Positions 27,352-36,433 of a DNA stretch of 50,867 nucleotides are shown here, piece after piece. A model generated the notes under the pieces. It was not told the DNA's origin, ran no database searches, and worked only from the letters and a program-made list of their open reading frames with translations. Every line of letters begins with the position of its first letter. Position 1 is the first letter of the stretch. This stretch comes from Lutibacter litoralis (lineage in GTDB: Bacteria; Bacteroidota; Bacteroidia; Flavobacteriales; Flavobacteriaceae), in contig NZ_BMNS01000002.1 in assembly GCF_014646675.1 (NCBI RefSeq), positions 426,672-477,538 of the forward strand, read 5' to 3'. Position numbers and translations under genes: made by a program.

Positions 27352-28332
27352 TTACGCAAATTTTTGCAACACTTCATCAAAAACATTGTAAACATCTTCT
27401 AACTTATCAGAAGTCACCATTTTTAAACGGTATTCTTTAAAATGTGGAATTGCTCTAAAATAATTGGTATAATGCCTTCTCATTTCCATAACACCAACAA
27501 TTTCACTTTCCTTCCAATCTATAGACATTTGCAAGTGGCGTTTTGCCATTTTTACTCTTTCAGGAATACTAATTTCCGGCAAATGCGATCCAGTTTCAAT
27601 AAAGTGCTTTACTTGTTTAAAAAACCATGGATTTCCTATACTTGCCCTTCCAATCATTGCACCATCTAAACCATATTTATCGCGCATTTCCACGGCGCGT
27701 TCTGGCGTATTTACATCTCCATTACCAAATACAGGAATATGCATTCTAGAATTGTTTTTCACCTCAGCAATTGGCGCCCAAGTAGCATTTCCTTTATACA
27801 TTTGCGCTCGTGTTCTTCCGTGAATCGAAATAGCCGCACATCCAACATCTTGTAGGCGTTCCGCAACCTCTACAATTTTTATAGAACTTTCGTCCCAGCC
27901 TAAACGCGTTTTTACGGTAATAGGTAAATTGGTATGTTTAACCATGGCTTCTGTTAAACTTACCATTAAATCTATATCCTTTAAAATTCCAGCTCCAGCA
28001 CCTTTACTTACTACTTTTTTTACAGGACATCCAAAATTTATATCAATAATATCTGGTTTCGATTTCTCTACAATTTCAACAGTGCGCAACATCGATTCTA
28101 AATTTGCCCCAAAAATTTGAATTCCAACCGGACGTTCTTTTTCATAAATATCCAATTTTTTTTTGCTTTTTGCAGCATCACGAATCAACCCTTCACTAGA
28201 AATAAATTCGGTATATACAACATCAGCGCCTTGTTCTTTGCACAAAGCTCTAAACGGCGGATCACTCACATCTTCCATTGGCGCTAACAACAACGGAAAG
28301 TCGTTCAATTCTATATCTCCAATTTTTACCAA
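27352..28332 (-). CDS. tRNA-dihydrouridine synthase (DusB-like)
   Basis: A 326-residue flavoenzyme that reduces uridine to dihydrouridine in tRNA. The N-terminus LLAPMEDVSDPPFRALCKEQGAD, the INFGCPVKKVVSKGAGAG region (catalytic Cys about residue 100), ITVKTRLGWD and IHGRTRAQMYKG are Dus family motifs. DusA, DusB and DusC are not separable with certainty; overall it is closest to DusB/NifR3 type. A TATTTTTG box on the minus strand at 28353-28360 gives it a short leader. Confidence 0.92.
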   Translation of the reverse strand: MVKIGDIELNDFPLLLAPMEDVSDPPFRALCKEQGADVVYTEFISSEGLIRDAAKSKKKLDIYEKERPVGIQIFGANLESMLRTVEIVEKSKPDIIDINFGCPVKKVVSKGAGAGILKDIDLMVSLTEAMVKHTNLPITVKTRLGWDESSIKIVEVAERLQDVGCAAISIHGRTRAQMYKGNATWAPIAEVKNNSRMHIPVFGNGDVNTPERAVEMRDKYGLDGAMIGRASIGNPWFFKQVKHFIETGSHLPEISIPERVKMAKRHLQMSIDWKESEIVGVMEMRRHYTNYFRAIPHFKEYRLKMVTSDKLEDVYNVFDEVLQKFA

Positions 28333-28352
28333 AACAAAAAAAATTAAGTGTG

Positions 28353-28360
28353 CAAAAATA
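28353..28360 (-). promoter_or_regulatory. Candidate -7 element for the dus gene
   Basis: The minus strand reads TATTTTTG, matching TAnnTTTG, 20 bases before the ATG. The rest of 28361-28566 shows no further clear element. Confidence 0.45.
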
Positions 28361-28566
28361 CATAAATATTTTTTATCATTCGAGCGTTACCTTTCAGATT
28401 TTATTTTCCGTTAAATCTGTTTTTGATGTTTCGCCTTATAACATTTTAAAAAAAGGTATTATCTAAATCACTAGCCTAAAATAATGATCTATAACCATAA
28501 ATTTGATTAAAAAACTGTTAATCTTCATTTTCGAACTTTGAAATAATCTGTATTTTTACATTCAAA

Positions 28567-29556
28567 ATGAATAAAATGTCAAAAAAATACAACTGGGCAA
28601 TTTTAGGCTGTGGAAATATTGCTAAAAAATTTTCTACAGAATTAAAAATGTTGCCAAACGCTAATTTATATGCAACTGCTTCAAGGAATATAGAAAACGC
28701 TCAAAACTTTGCCAATCAATTTGGATTTGAAAAAGCTTATGGTTCTTATCAAGAAATGGTTGAAGACCCAAATGTTGACATTGTGTATATTGCAACACCC
28801 CATAATTTTCATTTAGAGCATACCTTATTATGTTTAAAATATAAAAAAGCAGTGTTATGCGAAAAAGCTTTTGCTATAAATTCTAAAGAAGTTGAGCAAA
28901 TGATTACTTCTTCAAAAGAAAATAACACCTTTTTAATGGAAGCTTTCTGGGTGATCTTTAGACCAAAGTATTTAAAAGTACAGGAAATTATAGCTTCAGA
29001 AAATTTAGGAAAACTAAAATTTGTAAAATCAGATTTTATGTTCAACGGAGAATACAATCCACAAAATAGGTTGTATAATGTTGACTTAGGAGGTGGATCT
29101 TTATTAGATATTGGAATTTATTCAATTTTTACGGCACTTATGTTTTTAGGCGTTCCAGATCAAGTTAAATCCATACCCCATTTTAGTCCAACAGGTTCCG
29201 AAGAAAGTATTTCTATGCTATTTGGTTATAAAAATGGTGCAACCGCAGTATTAACATCAAGTTTTGATTCGGAATACAAAAATGAATCTGAGCTGTGTTT
29301 TGAAAATGGAATTATAAAATACGATCGTTTTTCTAAGGACCCAATCTTATTAATTACAAACAAAAAAACTACTGAAATATCTTTTGAAAATGGACCAAAT
29401 TTAGGTTATCAATTTGAAGCGATTCACGTAATGGAATGTTTGGGCAAGAATCTAAAAGAAAGTCCTATTCTACCTCTTTCTTTAAGTTTAAAATTAATGA
29501 ATATTTTAGATGATGTTAGAAAAGATGCAGGTATTATTTTTCCAAATCACGACTAG
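28567..29556 (+). CDS. Gfo/Idh/MocA family NAD(P)-dependent oxidoreductase
   Basis: A 329-residue dehydrogenase with an N-terminal Rossmann fold (GCGNIAKKFS at about 14-23), the CEKAFAINSKE segment holding the family EKP-like lysine (here EKA, about residue 98), and a C-terminal substrate domain. Relatives oxidise sugars, trans-1,2-dihydrobenzenediol or similar polyols; the substrate here is unknown. A downstream in-frame Met at 28576 is an alternative start. It precedes lepA by 71 bases, but lepA has its own promoter-like element. Confidence 0.85.
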   Translation: MNKMSKKYNWAILGCGNIAKKFSTELKMLPNANLYATASRNIENAQNFANQFGFEKAYGSYQEMVEDPNVDIVYIATPHNFHLEHTLLCLKYKKAVLCEKAFAINSKEVEQMITSSKENNTFLMEAFWVIFRPKYLKVQEIIASENLGKLKFVKSDFMFNGEYNPQNRLYNVDLGGGSLLDIGIYSIFTALMFLGVPDQVKSIPHFSPTGSEESISMLFGYKNGATAVLTSSFDSEYKNESELCFENGIIKYDRFSKDPILLITNKKTTEISFENGPNLGYQFEAIHVMECLGKNLKESPILPLSLSLKLMNILDDVRKDAGIIFPNHD

Positions 29557-29589
29557 ATTTTATTTTCATTTTTGGAACAAATATTTAGT

Positions 29590-29597
29590 TATCTTTG
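29590..29597 (+). promoter_or_regulatory. Candidate -7 element for lepA
   Basis: TATCTTTG is an exact TAnnTTTG match 30 bases before the lepA ATG. Confidence 0.5.
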
Positions 29598-29627
29598 CGG
29601 CAAATAAAGTAGAAAGGAATACGAAGT

Positions 29628-31424
29628 ATGAAAAGAATAAGAAATTTTTGCATTATAGCTCATATTGATCACGGTAAAAGCACATTAGCTGATAGATTGT
29701 TGAGTTTTACAGGAACTACAACCGCTCGTGAAGAACAAGCACAATTATTAGATAGTATGGATCTAGAGCGTGAACGTGGTATTACCATAAAAAGTCACGC
29801 CATACAAATGGATTATATATTTGAAGGAGAAAAATATGTCTTAAATTTAATTGACACTCCTGGCCACGTTGACTTTTCTTACGAAGTTTCTCGTTCAATC
29901 GCTGCCTGTGAAGGCGCATTGTTAATTGTAGATGCAGCACAAAGCATACAAGCTCAAACAATTTCAAATTTATATTTGGCTTTGGAAAACGATTTGGAAA
30001 TAATTCCAGTTCTTAATAAAGTTGATTTACCAGGGGCTAATCCAGAAGAAGTTACAGATGATATTGTTGATTTATTAGGTTGTGATCCTGATGAAGTGAT
30101 TCATGCAAGTGGAAAAACTGGTTTTGGGGTTGAAAATATTTTAAAAGCTATTATTGAAAGAGTTCCTGCTCCTAAAGGAGATGAAAACGCTCCATTGCAA
30201 GCCTTAATATTTGATTCGGTTTACAATTCATATAGAGGTGTTGAAACCTATTTTAGAGTTTTTAATGGCGAAATAAAAAAAGGACAGCGCATTAAATTTA
30301 TGGCTACTAACAACGAATACTTTGCTGATGAAGTTGGCACTTTAAAATTAAAACAAGTTCCTAAACAAAGTCTAAAAGCAGGTGATGTTGGTTATTTAAT
30401 TACAGGAGTTAAAACAGCCAGTGAAATTAAAGTTGGAGATACTATTACAACTGTTGAAAACCCAACTAAAAACAGAATTGAAGGCTTTGAAGATGTTAAA
30501 CCAATGGTGTTTGCTGGAATTTATCCAGTAGATACAGAAGATTATGAAGAGTTGCGTAATTCTATGGAAAAACTGCAATTAAATGATGCTTCTTTAGTAT
30601 TTATTCCTGAAAGTTCTGCAGCGTTAGGATTTGGTTTTAGATGTGGCTTCTTGGGAATGCTGCATTTAGAGATTATACAAGAACGTTTAGAACGTGAGTT
30701 TGATATGACAGTTATTACAACTGTACCAAACGTATCTTACCACGCTTTTACTAATAAAAATCCTGATACTATATTATTGGTAAATAATCCTTCGGATTTA
30801 CCTGAACCATCAAAATTAAACAGGGTTGAAGAGCCTTTTATAAAAGCAACTATTATTACTAAATCCGATTTTGTAGGACCCGTAATGAGTTTGTGTATAG
30901 AAAAGCGTGGCCAAATTGTGAATCAAACGTATTTAACACCAGAACGTGTTGAATTAACTTTTGATATGCCTTTAGCTGAAATTGTATTCGATTTTTACGA
31001 TCGTTTAAAAACAGTTTCTAAAGGTTATGCCTCTTTTGATTACCATCCAACAGGTTTAAAAGCTTCAAAATTAGTAAAAGTTGATATTTTATTAAATGGA
31101 CAATCCGTAGATGCACTTTCTGCATTAATCCACGCAGATAATGCTTATAGTATTGGTAAAAAAATGTGCGAAAAATTACGTCAATTAATCCCTCGTCAAC
31201 AATTTGACATTCCAATTCAAGCGGCAATTGGTGCCAAAATAATTTCTAGAGAAACTGTAAAAGCACTTAGAAAAGATGTAACAGCAAAATGTTATGGTGG
31301 TGATATTTCTCGTAAACGTAAATTATTAGAAAAACAAAAGAAAGGTAAAAAACGGATGCGTCAGGTTGGGAATGTAGAAATTCCACAAGAAGCATTTATG
31401 GCAGTTTTGAAATTAAATGATTAA
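29628..31424 (+). CDS. lepA: Elongation factor 4 (LepA)
   Basis: A 598-residue translational GTPase that remobilises stalled or mis-translocated ribosomes and assists 30S assembly. G-domain motifs are AHIDHGKST (10-18), [17 protein letters not shown] and NKVDLPGA. The LepA-specific C-terminal domain follows ([20 protein letters not shown]). Length is normal. It is followed by a strong terminator. Confidence 0.98.
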   Translation: MKRIRNFCIIAHIDHGKSTLADRLLSFTGTTTAREEQAQLLDSMDLERERGITIKSHAIQMDYIFEGEKYVLNLIDTPGHVDFSYEVSRSIAACEGALLIVDAAQSIQAQTISNLYLALENDLEIIPVLNKVDLPGANPEEVTDDIVDLLGCDPDEVIHASGKTGFGVENILKAIIERVPAPKGDENAPLQALIFDSVYNSYRGVETYFRVFNGEIKKGQRIKFMATNNEYFADEVGTLKLKQVPKQSLKAGDVGYLITGVKTASEIKVGDTITTVENPTKNRIEGFEDVKPMVFAGIYPVDTEDYEELRNSMEKLQLNDASLVFIPESSAALGFGFRCGFLGMLHLEIIQERLEREFDMTVITTVPNVSYHAFTNKNPDTILLVNNPSDLPEPSKLNRVEEPFIKATIITKSDFVGPVMSLCIEKRGQIVNQTYLTPERVELTFDMPLAEIVFDFYDRLKTVSKGYASFDYHPTGLKASKLVKVDILLNGQSVDALSALIHADNAYSIGKKMCEKLRQLIPRQQFDIPIQAAIGAKIISRETVKALRKDVTAKCYGGDISRKRKLLEKQKKGKKRMRQVGNVEIPQEAFMAVLKLND

Positions 31425-31443
31425 AAACTGAAATATAATTCAT

Positions 31444-31476
31444 AAAAAAAAGCACCGAAATTCGGTGCTTTTTTTT
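31444..31476. terminator. Bidirectional terminator between lepA and the ferredoxin gene
   Basis: AGCACCGAA (31451-31459) and TTCGGTGCT (31461-31469) form a perfect stem flanked by A-run and T-run. Confidence 0.93.
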
Positions 31477-31491
31477 ATGATTGAATGAAAA

Positions 31492-31842
31492 TTACTCTCC
31501 GTGCATCCAAGCTTTTTTAGCTAATAACTGCTCTTCAGTCTCTTCGTGGTCCTCATCTGGAACACAACAATCAACTGGACAAACAGAAGCACATTGTGGT
31601 TCATCGTGGAAACCTTTACACTCTGTACATTTATCAGTTACAATAAAGTAAAATTCATCAGATATTGGTTCGTTCATTTCGTCTGCATCAGCTTCTTCTC
31701 CATTTGGTAAAGTTATAGTTCCACTTAAAGAAGTTTCATCTGCATACGCCCACTCACTATCTGGTTCGTAAATCGCATTGTTTGGACACTCAGAAATACA
31801 AGCATCACAATTAATACATTCATCTGTTATTTTAATAGCCAT
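31492..31842 (-). CDS. 2[4Fe-4S] ferredoxin with a long inter-cluster insert
   Basis: A 116-residue ferredoxin. The first cluster motif is C9-x2-C12-x2-C15-x3-C19-P; the second is C72-x2-C75-x8-C84-x3-C88-P, with further cysteines at 92 and 93. The x8 spacing is that of the Alvin/YfhL-type dicluster ferredoxins with very low potential clusters. About 50 acidic residues separate the motifs, much more than in classic clostridial ferredoxins. It is transcribed divergently from korA, 167 bases away, and is a plausible electron carrier between KorAB and the nuo complex. Confidence 0.92.
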   Translation of the reverse strand: MAIKITDECINCDACISECPNNAIYEPDSEWAYADETSLSGTITLPNGEEADADEMNEPISDEFYFIVTDKCTECKGFHDEPQCASVCPVDCCVPDEDHEETEEQLLAKKAWMHGE

Positions 31843-31902
31843 GTTTACTTAATTTAAATATTTAATTATATACAAAATTAAAAAAAATTATACAAATCAA
31901 TG

Positions 31903-31914
31903 TGACAAAAGTCA
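31903..31914. promoter_or_regulatory. Small inverted repeat TGAC-N4-GTCA between ferredoxin and korA
   Basis: TGAC (31903-31906) and GTCA (31911-31914) flank AAAA. The centre lies about 42 bases upstream of the predicted korA transcription start. The shape recalls an Fnr/Crp-family site (TTGAT-N4-ATCAA), but the arms are short and this could be chance. Confidence 0.3.
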
Positions 31915-31937
31915 TTTACTATTCTAAAAAGTAAATT

Positions 31938-31945
31938 TAAATTTG
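31938..31945 (+). promoter_or_regulatory. Candidate -7 element for korAB
   Basis: TAAATTTG matches TAnnTTTG and would give a leader of about 60 bases before the korA ATG at 32010. Confidence 0.45.
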
Positions 31946-32009
31946 ATTTAAATTATTTGTATAGAAATTATTCATAAATTTAAATAAAATTTTTTAATTA
32001 TCATAAATT

Positions 32010-33869
32010 ATGATTACAACAAAAACAAAACCACAACTTGAAGTACTGGAAGCAGTAATTATTAGGTTTGTTGGTGATTCTGGAGACGGAATGCAGCTTA
32101 CAGGAACACAGTTTTCAGATACGTCAGCTATGTTTGGTAACGATATTGCCACATTCCCTAATTACCCATCAGAAATTAGAGCTCCACAAGGAAGTTTATA
32201 TGGGGTTTCGGGGTTTCAGGTTCATATTGGTAGTGTAGAGATTAGCACCCCAGGTGATGAGGTTGATTTACTTGTGGCAATGAATCCTGCTGGTTTAAAA
32301 ACCAATTTACATGCCGTAAAACCAGGTCATACGATTATTGTTGATACTGATGCTTTCACTAAAAAAAATTTAGAAAAAGCACAATATGAAACGAATCCAT
32401 TAGAAGATGATAGTTTAGAAAATTATCGTGTTATTCAAGTTTCTATGACTTCTTTAACAAAAGAATCTTTAAAGGGTGTTGAAGGACTTGATAATAAATC
32501 TATTACACGAAGTAAAAACATGTTTGCTTTAGGTATGGTTTATTGGATGTATGATAGATCCACAGAGCATACTGAAGAATTTTTCAATAAAAAATTTAAA
32601 TCGAAACCTAGTGTTATTGAAGCTAATACAAGAGTTTTAAAAGCGGGTTATAATTATGCAAATACACTGGAGTTAATTCCAACAGCATACACTATTTCAC
32701 CTGCAAAAATGGATCCTGGAACCTATAGAATAATTATGGGTAATACGGCAACAGCCTGGGGATTTCTAGCTGCAGCTGAAAAATCTGGTTTAGAATTATT
32801 TTTAGGATCCTACCCTATTACTCCGGCTACAGATATTTTGCACGAATTGGTAAAACATAAACACTTTGGTGTTAAAGCATTTCAGGCAGAAGATGAAATT
32901 GCAGGTATTGCTTCTGCTATTGGTGCTTCATTTGCTGGTGATTTGGCAATTACAACGACATCTGGGCCTGGATTGGCTTTAAAAGGTGAAGCATTAGGCT
33001 TGGCTATGATGATTGAATTACCTTTAGTTGTGGTAAACGTGCAACGTGGAGGTCCTTCAACAGGATTGCCAACAAAAACAGAACAATCAGATTTATTACA
33101 AGCACTTTATGGACGAAATGGAGAAAGCCCAGTAATTGTAGTTGCTGCAAGCACACCTGCAAACTGTTTTAATTATGCTTACAATGCCGCAAAATTAGCC
33201 TTAGAACATATGACTCCGGTAATCTTACTTACAGATGGTTATATTGCAAATGGTTCTGCTCCATGGAAAGTACAATCAGTAAATGACATGCCTGAAATTA
33301 AAAGTAATCTTGTTAATGAAGTAACAGAAAATTGGCATCCTTACAACAGAAATGAAGACTCTTTAGCAAGAAATTGGGCAGTCCCTGGGACTCCTGGTTT
33401 TGAACATAGAGTTGGTGGATTAGAAAAAGATAAAATTACTGGTAACGTATCTTATGTTCCTGAAAACCATGAGTACATGACCAAAATAAGAGCTGAAAAA
33501 GTAAAGCGTGTACAAAATTACATTCCTAATTTAGAAACTGAATTTGCCGAAACTGGAGATTTATTAGTAATTGGGTGGGGTGGTACTTATGGATCTTTAC
33601 ATTCTGCTGTAAAACATTTGTATGAGGAAGAAGGATATACAAATATTGGTTTTGCTCATTTTAATTATATAAATCCACTTCCAAAAAACACAGAAGAAAT
33701 ATTAACAAAATTTAAAAAAATTGTTGTTTGTGAATTAAACAACGGTCAATTCTCGAAAGTATTAAAAATAAACTTTAATGGGTTTGAATTTTTACAACAT
33801 AATAAAGTTCAAGGATTACCATTTGGAAATACCGAATTAACTGAAAAATTTAAACAACTAGTAAAATAA
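32010..33869 (+). CDS. korA: 2-oxoacid:ferredoxin oxidoreductase, fused gamma-alpha subunit
   Basis: A 619-residue subunit with an N-terminal gamma domain (IRFVGDSGDGMQLTGTQFS, about 14-200) fused to the alpha (pyrimidine-binding) domain (from about 235, with GSYPITPATDILHEL and TTTSGPGLALKGEA). This layout is typical of 2-oxoglutarate:ferredoxin oxidoreductase in Bacteroidetes. It converts a 2-oxoacid plus CoA to acyl-CoA, CO2 and reduced ferredoxin. The korB gene starts 2 bases later. 2-oxoglutarate is the likely substrate, but branched or pyruvate-type substrates are not excluded. Confidence 0.93.
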   Translation: MITTKTKPQLEVLEAVIIRFVGDSGDGMQLTGTQFSDTSAMFGNDIATFPNYPSEIRAPQGSLYGVSGFQVHIGSVEISTPGDEVDLLVAMNPAGLKTNLHAVKPGHTIIVDTDAFTKKNLEKAQYETNPLEDDSLENYRVIQVSMTSLTKESLKGVEGLDNKSITRSKNMFALGMVYWMYDRSTEHTEEFFNKKFKSKPSVIEANTRVLKAGYNYANTLELIPTAYTISPAKMDPGTYRIIMGNTATAWGFLAAAEKSGLELFLGSYPITPATDILHELVKHKHFGVKAFQAEDEIAGIASAIGASFAGDLAITTTSGPGLALKGEALGLAMMIELPLVVVNVQRGGPSTGLPTKTEQSDLLQALYGRNGESPVIVVAASTPANCFNYAYNAAKLALEHMTPVILLTDGYIANGSAPWKVQSVNDMPEIKSNLVNEVTENWHPYNRNEDSLARNWAVPGTPGFEHRVGGLEKDKITGNVSYVPENHEYMTKIRAEKVKRVQNYIPNLETEFAETGDLLVIGWGGTYGSLHSAVKHLYEEEGYTNIGFAHFNYINPLPKNTEEILTKFKKIVVCELNNGQFSKVLKINFNGFEFLQHNKVQGLPFGNTELTEKFKQLVK

Positions 33870-33871
33870 TT

Positions 33872-34882
33872 ATGGAAACAGCTGTAAAAAAATATACATT
33901 TAAAGATTTTGCAAGTGACCAAGAAGTAAGATGGTGTCCTGGTTGTGACGATTATGTTATTTTGCGTTCTATGCAAAAAGCACTTCCAGAAATGGGTGTT
34001 AAAAAAGAAGACGTTGTCTTTATTTCTGGTATTGGATGCTCGTCTCGTTTTCCATATTATATGGATACTTATGGGATGCATGGAATTCACGGTAGAGCTC
34101 CTGGAATTGCTTCAGGTGTAAAATTAGCCAATCCTAATTTAAGCGTTTGGGTAGTAACGGGTGACGGTGATGCCATGGCAATTGGAGGGAATCATTTTAT
34201 CCATGTTTTACGAAGAAACATCGATTTAAATATTATCCTTTTTAATAATGAAATTTATGGTTTAACCAAAGGACAGTTTTCTCCTACTTCATTAGTCGGT
34301 CAAAAAACAAAATCTTCTCCTTATGGAAATACGCAACCTCCTTTTCAACCTGGTGAATTAGCTATTGGTGCACAAGCGCGATTTTTTGCTAGAATAGGTG
34401 GGAACAATCCAAAGGATATGACTCAAATATTTATTGAAGCAGAAAAATTTAAAGGAACTTCTTTAATCGAAGTTTTACAAAACTGTGTGATTTTTAACGA
34501 CGGATGTTTTACTAATGTTACCGATAAAGCTGTTAAAGAAGATAAACAAATCTACCTAGAACATGGTAAACCTATGATTTTTGGTAAAAACAGAGATAAA
34601 GGATTGGTTTTAAACGGACTTAAACTAGAGGTTGTCACTATTGGTGAAAACGGAATTACACAAGAAGACTTATTAGTTCATAATGCCAAAGAAAAAGACC
34701 CAACACTACATCAAATGCTTGTTCGATTAGAATATCCTTTAGCAACAGGAATTATCAGAAGTTTTAACGATGTTACCTTAGAAGAACAAGAAGATGCACT
34801 TACTGCTCAAGTAAAAGCAAATTCTAACTTCAAAAAAACAGACGATCTCTTCTTTTCTGGTGAAACCTATAAGGTTAAGTAA
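33872..34882 (+). CDS. korB: 2-oxoacid:ferredoxin oxidoreductase beta subunit
   Basis: A 336-residue thiamine-diphosphate-binding subunit. The cluster-binding cysteines begin with RWCPGCDDYVIL (C22, C25) and GIGCSSRFPYY; the ThDP/Mg motif is GDGDAMAIGGNHFIH with NNEIYGLTKGQ. No separate delta ferredoxin subunit is fused or adjacent, so the free ferredoxin at 31492-31842 is the probable acceptor. The operon ends in a terminator at 34895-34927, and the nuo operon follows. Confidence 0.95.
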   Translation: METAVKKYTFKDFASDQEVRWCPGCDDYVILRSMQKALPEMGVKKEDVVFISGIGCSSRFPYYMDTYGMHGIHGRAPGIASGVKLANPNLSVWVVTGDGDAMAIGGNHFIHVLRRNIDLNIILFNNEIYGLTKGQFSPTSLVGQKTKSSPYGNTQPPFQPGELAIGAQARFFARIGGNNPKDMTQIFIEAEKFKGTSLIEVLQNCVIFNDGCFTNVTDKAVKEDKQIYLEHGKPMIFGKNRDKGLVLNGLKLEVVTIGENGITQEDLLVHNAKEKDPTLHQMLVRLEYPLATGIIRSFNDVTLEEQEDALTAQVKANSNFKKTDDLFFSGETYKVK

Positions 34883-34894
34883 TAAAAGTGACAT

Positions 34895-34927
34895 AGATAG
34901 CTGATTTTTATCAGCTATCTTTTTTTT
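34895..34927 (+). terminator. Terminator after korB
   Basis: Perfect 10-bp stem AGATAGCTGA (34895-34904) and TCAGCTATCT (34911-34920) followed by seven T residues. Confidence 0.93.
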
Positions 34928-34936
34928 ATGTACATT

Positions 34937-34996
34937 TATATTTGCAATAAATTTTTAAATTATTAAGTATTTAATTTAATTAATCTACTACATTTG
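34937..34996 (+). promoter_or_regulatory. Two candidate -7 elements for the nuo operon
   Basis: TATATTTG (34937-34944) and TACATTTG (34989-34996) both match TAnnTTTG. The second lies in a small palindrome CTACA-TT-TGTAG, 25 bases before the nuoA ATG. Either could start the operon; no strong -33 element is visible. Confidence 0.4.
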
Positions 34997-35021
34997 TAGA
35001 CTAACTAAAAAAACATAAAAA

Positions 35022-35372
35022 ATGGGCTCAGAAGCAATTATTGTATTTCTGTTAGCTGGCATTGCATTAGTTGCTGGCGCAAACTTTTTATCGAATTTAA
35101 TTTCACATAAATCAGACAATCCTCAAAAAAGAGAACCTTATGAAAGTGGTATGACTACTGTTGGACCAACTTGGGTTCAATTTAAAGTAGGTTATTACCT
35201 TTTTGCAATCTTATTCTTAATTTTTGATGTAGAAGTTGCTTTTTTAATTCCTTGGGCTGTTGTGTTTAAGGACGTTGGAACAGTTGCTTTTATTGAAATC
35301 ACTATCTTTTTAGTTATTTTAGGATTGGGATTATTATACGCTTGGAAAAAAGGAGCATTAAAATGGGAGTAG
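35022..35372 (+). CDS. nuoA: Complex I subunit NuoA
   Basis: A 116-residue membrane subunit with three helices. The conserved [15 protein letters not shown] and [11 protein letters not shown] segments sit between helices 1-2 and in helix 2. It belongs to the proton-pumping junction of complex I. It is the first gene of the nuoABCDHIJKLMN operon and overlaps nuoB by 10 bases. Confidence 0.95.
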   Translation: MGSEAIIVFLLAGIALVAGANFLSNLISHKSDNPQKREPYESGMTTVGPTWVQFKVGYYLFAILFLIFDVEVAFLIPWAVVFKDVGTVAFIEITIFLVILGLGLLYAWKKGALKWE

Positions 35373-35959
35373 AAAAAAAACGATATGTTAGTCAAATGGA
35401 ACCGAATGAGTCTGTTCCAAAAGTACCTGCAGATTTTCCTGGAAAAGTAATTCCTGCTGGTAATGGAGCAAACGTAATAGTTACTTCATTAGATCAAATA
35501 ATTAATTGGGGAAGATCTAATTCTTTGTGGTCTTTGTATTTTGGTACAAGTTGTTGTGCTATTGAAATGATGCAAACTGGTGCAGCACGACACGATTATT
35601 CAAGATTCGGATTTGAGGTTGCAAGACCTTCTCCACGTCAAGCAGATTTAATTATTATTGCTGGAACCATAGTTAATAAAATGGCACCTGTTTTACGTCG
35701 TTTATACGATCAAATGGCAGAACCAAAGTACGTAATTGCAATGGGTGCCTGTGCAATATCTGGAGGTCCGTTCTTCTACAATTCATATTCCGTAGTAAAA
35801 GGTGCTGATCACGTAATTCCTGTAGATGTTTATGTTCCTGGTTGTCCACCACGTCCTGAATCTTTATTAGAAGGTATGTTAATGCTTCAAGATAAGATTC
35901 GAACCGAAAACATGAAACAAAAAGAAAATCCTATTGATGGGTTTGATGAAGGATTATAA
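35363..35959 (+). CDS. nuoB: Complex I subunit NuoB (cluster N2)
   Basis: I start this at the ATG at 35363 (198 residues), which matches the usual N-terminus; a longer in-frame reading from 35342 lies deeper inside nuoA. The N2 [4Fe-4S] ligands are the tandem C64-C65 in [11 protein letters not shown]130 in [10 protein letters not shown] and C161 in GCPPRPE. This subunit passes electrons from NuoI to menaquinone. It overlaps nuoA by 10 bases and is followed by nuoC. Confidence 0.95.
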   Translation: MGVEKKRYVSQMEPNESVPKVPADFPGKVIPAGNGANVIVTSLDQIINWGRSNSLWSLYFGTSCCAIEMMQTGAARHDYSRFGFEVARPSPRQADLIIIAGTIVNKMAPVLRRLYDQMAEPKYVIAMGACAISGGPFFYNSYSVVKGADHVIPVDVYVPGCPPRPESLLEGMLMLQDKIRTENMKQKENPIDGFDEGL

Positions 35960-35969
35960 AACTGAAGTT

Positions 35970-36431
35970 ATGACCAACCAAGCATTACAAAACTTAATAA
36001 GCATCTGGATTCCAGATTTGGAATTTACTGAAGAAGGTTCACAATTTTTAAATATTTCTGTAAAACCTGAACAATTACACCAATTATTATCTCAATTAAA
36101 AAGCAATAACGAAACTAGTTTCGATTATTTATTTTGTCTAACAGGAATGGACTGGGGGAAAGAATTAGGTGTTATTTATCATTTAGAATCTACCTCACAC
36201 AGACATATTATTGTTGTAAAGGTTCAAACTGAAGATAGAGAAAATCCAACATTAGACTCTGTTTGTGATATTTGGAAAACTGCTGATTTTCACGAACGAG
36301 AAGTATACGATTTCTTCGGAATAAAATTTATTAACCATCCAAATTTAAAACGTTTGTTTTTAACTGATGAATGGGAAGGATTTCCTTTAAGAAAAGACTA
36401 TGTAGATGAAATTAATATGGTTATTAAGTAA
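35970..36431 (+). CDS. nuoC: Complex I subunit NuoC
   Basis: A peripheral-arm subunit. I choose the ATG at 35970 (153 residues), 10 bases after nuoB ends, over in-frame TTG/ATG codons at 35934-35946 that lie inside nuoB. The family motif HEREVYDFFGIKFINHPNLKRLFLTDEWEGFPLRKDY is represented in its core parts near the C-terminus. It is not fused to NuoD, unlike in enterobacteria. nuoD follows after 2 bases. Confidence 0.92.
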   Translation: MTNQALQNLISIWIPDLEFTEEGSQFLNISVKPEQLHQLLSQLKSNNETSFDYLFCLTGMDWGKELGVIYHLESTSHRHIIVVKVQTEDRENPTLDSVCDIWKTADFHEREVYDFFGIKFINHPNLKRLFLTDEWEGFPLRKDYVDEINMVIK

Positions 36432-36433
36432 TT

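Noticed and set aside
28163..28466. Two overlapping plus-strand frames over the start of the dus gene
   Set aside because: They overlap the dus coding start and its promoter, have no recognisable domain and differ in frame from each other.
35342..35362. Upstream start of NuoB
   Set aside because: It overlaps nuoA more deeply and adds residues not usual for NuoB; the ATG at 35363 gives the normal N-terminus.
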